Assembly: GCA_964035545.1 (NCBI GenBank)
Contig: OZ037769.1
Coordinates: forward strand, 13,787,133 to 13,849,132
DNA length: 62,000 nucleotides
Origin: Bugula neritina
Taxonomy: Eukaryota; Bryozoa; Gymnolaemata; Cheilostomatida; Bugulidae
Direction of reading: 5' to 3'
Under the pieces are notes generated by a model. That model did not search any database, was not told the origin of the DNA, and worked only from the letters and a program-made list of their open reading frames with translations. How positions within the stretch are numbered: the first letter of the stretch is position 1; each line of letters starts with the position of its first letter. Positions 58,495-62,000 of this stretch are shown here, piece by piece. The position numbers and the translations under genes are program-made.

Positions 58495-59589
58495 ATGGAA
58501 ACGGGTCTAACATTAGCTAATTCTGATTTAATCGCTCTGATTGAATCACAATTACTGGGGACTGAGTTACACGTGAAAGACGACGAGGACATAACAATGG
58601 CCGACAATCTACTAGATCTGGAGCTTGACACTATGTCCCTCAGTCAGTCTACGCGCCACGACACAGTCCTTCGAGTGCCGTATAAAAATATGCATGACTC
58701 TCAGACTATTAACAGTCGGTTGTCATCAGAATTATGCTGTAAAGATCACACTCGATCTAACAATAGTTCTGCTCTTTCAGATACCACTCGCTCTTCTAAC
58801 CCTAATGATAGGCCGCCATTGGAGATGGCCTGGAACAAAGAGCCTATCCCCGCCACGCTTCCGGAAATACTCCTAACCCAATCCTGCTGGATCACGAAGG
58901 ACACCGAGACACTCATCCAACAAAACAGAGGCGGCGATCAGTGCACCACCTGCCGTCTGTGTCAGTTACATTTTACCACCCCCCGCAGACTCAGAGTCCA
59001 CGTCCCCCAACACTATATTACCACCTTCTGTCCCTGTGGTGAATATAGTCACCACAGGGACTACATCCTCCGCCACCAACGAACAATGGGGTGCCACGCT
59101 GGACATCTTTATGAAGTGGACAAACCCTCTTTTTCTCATTTCCTCGACCTCATCAGGCCATTTATCTCTGACCCGACCCGTTATGAACGGCTGTGCCAAG
59201 AATTCCCTGCCCCCCGTATCATTACACAAGGACCCTGTCCCAAAACCCCGGGGTTTAAGAAACCCCCGACACCTCGCCAGTCACCCCCCTCCCGCACTGT
59301 ACCCTGTCCCAACTCTATACCCCAAGTCGTCTTACAACGAATAGAAGTACCCCAGAGAGGGCGCCTCTCTCCTCCCGTTTCTCCTCGACCCTCCCGTAAG
59401 CGCCGTTGGCTGTCTTCCTCTCCCAATCGCCACTCTTCTCCTGCTAGGAATTTGAAAGAGACGGAGCAACGAATACATGAGTTAGAGAGAGAAGTTCAAC
59501 GGTTGGCACCTAGAATATCTGCCGCCGCTTCCGAGCTCCGGGCTTTCCGTGACTCCGTGGCCCAATTAAAGAGGAATGCCCAAGACTGA
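58495..59589 (+). CDS. Intact accessory zinc-finger / coiled-coil ORF of the gypsy element
   Basis: An uninterrupted 364-codon ORF between pol and the 3' LTR, where other elements may carry env. Residues 1-120 are acidic and Ser-rich. Finger 1 is C153-x2-C156-x12-H169-x3-H173, an exact C2H2 fit (CRLCQLHF...RVHVPQH). Finger 2 is C179-x-C181-x12-H194-x5-C200 (CPCGEYSHH...RHQ). A Pro/Ser/Arg-rich part (about 245-320) includes PSRKRRW, a nuclear-localisation-like patch. The end (about 320-363) is coiled-coil-like (EQRIHELEREVQRL, SELRAFRDSVAQL). There is no signal peptide or membrane segment, so it is not an env glycoprotein. It keeps its frame while gag-pol is broken. Function unknown; a nucleic-acid-binding accessory or regulatory role is inferred. 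Confidence 0.82.
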   Translation: METGLTLANSDLIALIESQLLGTELHVKDDEDITMADNLLDLELDTMSLSQSTRHDTVLRVPYKNMHDSQTINSRLSSELCCKDHTRSNNSSALSDTTRSSNPNDRPPLEMAWNKEPIPATLPEILLTQSCWITKDTETLIQQNRGGDQCTTCRLCQLHFTTPRRLRVHVPQHYITTFCPCGEYSHHRDYILRHQRTMGCHAGHLYEVDKPSFSHFLDLIRPFISDPTRYERLCQEFPAPRIITQGPCPKTPGFKKPPTPRQSPPSRTVPCPNSIPQVVLQRIEVPQRGRLSPPVSPRPSRKRRWLSSSPNRHSSPARNLKETEQRIHELEREVQRLAPRISAAASELRAFRDSVAQLKRNAQD

Positions 59590-59894
59590 GTGTCTACTCC
59601 CTCCCTTCGTCCCATTCCACTATCACTTAACTACGCCGCGAGTGGTGCCTCACTTACCGCCTTCTACATATCACTGCCCGGTGCTATAGTAAGGACTCTC
59701 AATACAGACAATCTTTTAGTTAGTACGCAATTATTTTTTTAGTTTTATATAGGCCTTTGGCATAAAAATACCTTGTGATTCTGTTAACGCTGTCTCGTTG
59801 TTTATTTTTGATTGTGTTTTTTTTATATATATATATGTACGCATTTCTTTTTTTAAAATTTTATTAGTCTTATCAGGAAAGTGGGCTTCCTGCT
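59590..59894. other. Non-coding 3' region of the gypsy element
   Basis: About 300 bases of AT-rich leader to the 3' LTR with a short (ta)n at about 59825. No ORF. Confidence 0.6.
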
Positions 59895-59905
59895 GGGGGG
59901 GGCGA
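59895..59905 (+). promoter_or_regulatory. Polypurine tract
   Basis: ggggggggcga directly abuts the 3' LTR start TGTGGTGGGG, the expected position of the plus-strand primer. Confidence 0.75.
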
Positions 59906-59925
59906 TGTGGTGGGGCACGTGGTAT

Positions 59926-60406
59926 TGTGATAAACTTGTGGGTTGAATGTAACTTAGTGCAGAACAAGAGAGGTTGAGGTAGTAGAGTTCAAAAATGTTT
60001 TATTGTAGCAGAATAACTTCGACTTACCCAGGCGAGCTCCAGTAGTAGACTGAATCTACACTGGAACTCGCCTGCTTTTATACACAGAGAACAATAGAGC
60101 ATGTAGACAAGAGATCTTTTGTGGTCCGAAATTCGGCAGCTCCGAAATTCGGCAGAGCCGAAACTCGGCCCACAAATTTCCAGTATCAGTATTATTGCAA
60201 AACGATAAAATAGCAGCACAAAAGAAAATAACTCCGGAATGCGTATTTCAGCAAAATTACATTATGTTGAAAGCTTTAACAATAATCACAATAATTGGGC
60301 ATTAGCAAGCTAGCTTACTACAATTACAGCATTCAAAACGATACGCAACAGTAATCACAATACACGCAGTTATTTCAGAACTAATAGAGGATGAGAATCC
60401 ATTACA
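59926..60406 (-). mobile_element. Nested solo LTR inside the gypsy 3' LTR
   Basis: A 481 bp block starting TGTGATAAAC and ending CCATTACA (TG...CA) splits the 3' LTR. Flanks are gtat (59922-59925) and gtac (60407-60410), a 4-bp target duplication with one mismatch. On the minus strand it has TATAAAAG near 60083-60076, a long hairpin at 60072-60031, ggtaagt just after it and aataaa near 60000, the layout of an LTR promoter, R region and poly(A) signal. It is related to 48891-49255. Confidence 0.8.
60031..60072 (-). promoter_or_regulatory. Long hairpin in the nested LTR
   Basis: ggcgag, one base, tccagt, a base, gtaga, then a loop (ctgaa), then tctac, actgga, one base, ctcgcc: a stem of about 17 pairs. 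It lies immediately downstream of the minus-strand TATA box, so it would be in the 5' leader of a transcript. A counterpart is at 48992-49029. Confidence 0.75.
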
Positions 60407-60603
60407 GTACGTGCCTCCACGTGCTCCCTAGCCAATCAATTATGTATCAGGTGATACCCCAGCGATGCGGGTACAGAGGGAATTGCATTACTAGTCAGTA
60501 GAGTAGATAGCGTGCTAACTTATAGACGAGATGTAATTTTATAATAACGATACTGGATGTACCTCTTTTCTTGTTATATAATAGTAAATAAAGACATTCT
60601 AAC

Positions 60604-62000
60604 GCTGGAGGTTCTGTGTGGACTACCGCAGACTCAACAGTGTTACCATCCAGGACGCTTACCCTCTCCCACAAATAGACGAGTCTCTGGATGCCCTCCC
60701 TCGCGGGTAGCAAGTACTTCAGTACTCTGGATCTGCTTAGCGGGTACTGGCAAGTACCCCTCAGTCCTGATGCTCAGGACAAAGCAGCATTCATTACTCC
60801 CGAGGGGCTCTGGAAGTGGAAAGTACTGCCGTTTGGACTACGTCTGCCCCGGCAACTTTCCAAAGACTCATGGAGCAGGTCCTCAGTGGATTACACTGGA
60901 AGACCCTCCTAATCTATCTGGATGACGTCATTGTCATCTCCCCAGACTTTACGACTCATGTCAGTCGTCTGCGGGAGGTCTTTGATCGACTCCGGGCTGC
61001 TGGACTGAAGTTGAAACCCTCCAAGTGTGCACTCCTACAGGAAGAAGTCACGTACCTGGGCCATGTGGTTGGCCGTGACGGGGTCGCTACCGATCCGGAG
61101 AAGGTACAGGCTGTGAAGGAGTGGGCCGTCCCCCGGGACCTCTCTGAATTGCGGGCATTCCTGGGCCTGGTAGGGTACTACAGGCAGTACGTACCCGGGT
61201 TTGCAGGGGTGGCTCAGCCTTTGAATCGGCTAACCGCCAAGGGAGTCCGGTGGCAGTGGACACAGGAGGAGCAGCAGGCATTCGACCACCTCAAATAACG
61301 GCTAACGGAGGCGCCGATTCTGGGGTATCCTGATCCAGCCAAGGAATACATCCTGGACACTGACGCCAGCGACCACAGCGTGGGAGCTGTTCTGTCTCAA
61401 GTCCAGGGTGGAAGTGAGGTAGTCGTGGCTTACTACAGCAAGACTCTCGCGGCCGCCGAGAAGAACTACTGCACCACTAGGAAGGAACTCCTAGCAGTAG
61501 TCAAGGCGGTCAAGCACTTTCGGCCATATCTGTATGGGAGAACGTTCCGGTTGCGAACAGACCATGCATCACTGATATGGCTGTGTAAACGTGCAGAGCC
61601 CTCGAGCCAGATGGCTCGTTGGCTAGAGATTCTTGCTGAGTTCTCCTACCGGATAGAGCACCGTGCCGGCAAGAAGCACGGGAACGCTCATGGCATGAGT
61701 CGCCGACCGGTAGAGAACTGCAAGCAATGCCTACACATCGAGAAACGTGATGGGGGACCTGCTTGCCTTGACGTCGAGGCACAGTTGGGGGACGGCAACG
61801 TCTATCGTTGGGAGCACGGCCATCTTCGGCCTGCAACCCACTCAGACGACGTCCAAGCACTTCGTGCTAACCCCACGCTATACCAGAACGTCAAAGAGCT
61901 GTGTCGACTGCAAGAGACACTCCCTGGATCAGTAGCTGACATCTTCCAGGCCAAGAAAGAAGGCAGACGGCCCTCGGAGGGACAGCAACGGCAAGGGGAC
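60604..62000 (+). mobile_element. Second gypsy element fragment (RT to RNase H), runs off window
   Basis: Begins abruptly inside RT at [13 protein letters not shown] and continues through YLDD (60915-60926), GYYRQYVPGFAG, RNase H (ILDTDASDHSVGAVLSQ, RTDHASL) and the start of the RT-integrase linker at the window end. Two frameshifts (near 60705 and 60840) and a TAA at 61296 make this RT non-functional; from 61299 the frame is open to 62000. It is the same lineage as the first element but a clearly different subfamily copy. No LTR of its own is visible in the window. Confidence 0.9.

Larger units (their letters stand above)
52670..60603 (+). mobile_element. Degenerate Ty3/gypsy LTR retrotransposon
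   Basis: Layout: 5' LTR, primer-binding site, gag with zinc knuckle, protease, RT, RNase H, integrase, a Pro-rich ORF, an intact zinc-finger ORF, polypurine tract and 3' LTR. The integrase-last order is that of Ty3/gypsy. GC content is clearly higher than in the surrounding AT-rich DNA. gag-pol carries several stops and frameshifts, so the copy is not autonomous. The two LTRs differ at about 4 percent of sites in the shared 190 bases, indicating a fairly young insertion. The 3' LTR is interrupted by a nested solo LTR and lacks its last 80 or so bases. The target duplication cannot be checked for that reason. Confidence 0.92.
59906..60603 (+). repeat. 3' LTR of the gypsy element, interrupted and truncated
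   Basis: LTR sequence covers 59906-59925, then resumes at 60407 after the nested insertion and stops at attctaac (60603), about 12 bases after aataaa. The last 80 or so bases (the U5 side) seen in the 5' LTR are absent and RT sequence of another element follows immediately. Confidence 0.85.

Overview
This is a nuclear genomic window from an invertebrate animal. The evidence is spliced genes with GT/GC-AG introns, AT-rich introns full of minisatellites, tRNA-derived SINEs, LTR retrotransposons and a hAT-type DNA transposon. A SINE core resembling those I remember from molluscs makes a lophotrochozoan likely, but that is inference. No prokaryotic operon, CRISPR array or rRNA is visible.

Left part (3.5-16.7 kb, + strand): a tandem cluster of PHOSPHO1/PHOSPHO2-type HAD phosphatase genes. 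There are four complete two-exon genes (exons 3522..3993+4195..4448, 5937..6408+6685..6941, 8305..8773+9249..9499, 14549..15014+15369..15619) and one 5'-truncated, frameshifted pseudogene (about 12428..13420). The last pseudogene-plus-gene pair arose by tandem duplication of a unit starting inside exon 1 of copy 2 and ending at the stop codon of the converging next gene. A 1.8 kb hAT-like element and a 448 bp solo-LTR-like insertion landed in the two units.

Middle (16.7-34.3 kb, - strand): one large gene of about 27 exons. Its predicted protein of about 1,500 residues has an N-terminal beta-propeller-like region, a helical middle, RCC1 repeats with a Ser/Thr-rich tandem-repeat insert, and a C-terminal CGH...CPQC zinc-binding-like tail. 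I could not name it. Its introns hold at least six minisatellite arrays (one intron is almost entirely minisatellite) and five SINE copies.

36.8-38.2 kb (+): a three-exon SVIP-like gene (p97/VCP-interacting protein) with an acylation-type N terminus and a perfect VIM motif. 42.3-51.5 kb (-): two tandem seven-exon D-2-hydroxyacid dehydrogenase genes of 333 codons each, with identical exon lengths. Exons 5-6 are far more alike than the rest, suggesting gene conversion.

Right end (52.67-62 kb, +): a degenerate Ty3/gypsy element (5' LTR, Leu-type PBS, gag, protease, RT, RNase H, integrase with several stops and frameshifts). It also carries an intact 364-codon ORF downstream of pol with two zinc fingers and a coiled coil. 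Its 3' LTR has a nested solo LTR and is cut just after its poly(A) signal, where it is joined directly to the RT of a second gypsy element that runs off the window. The downstream zinc-finger ORF is my best candidate for something under-described.
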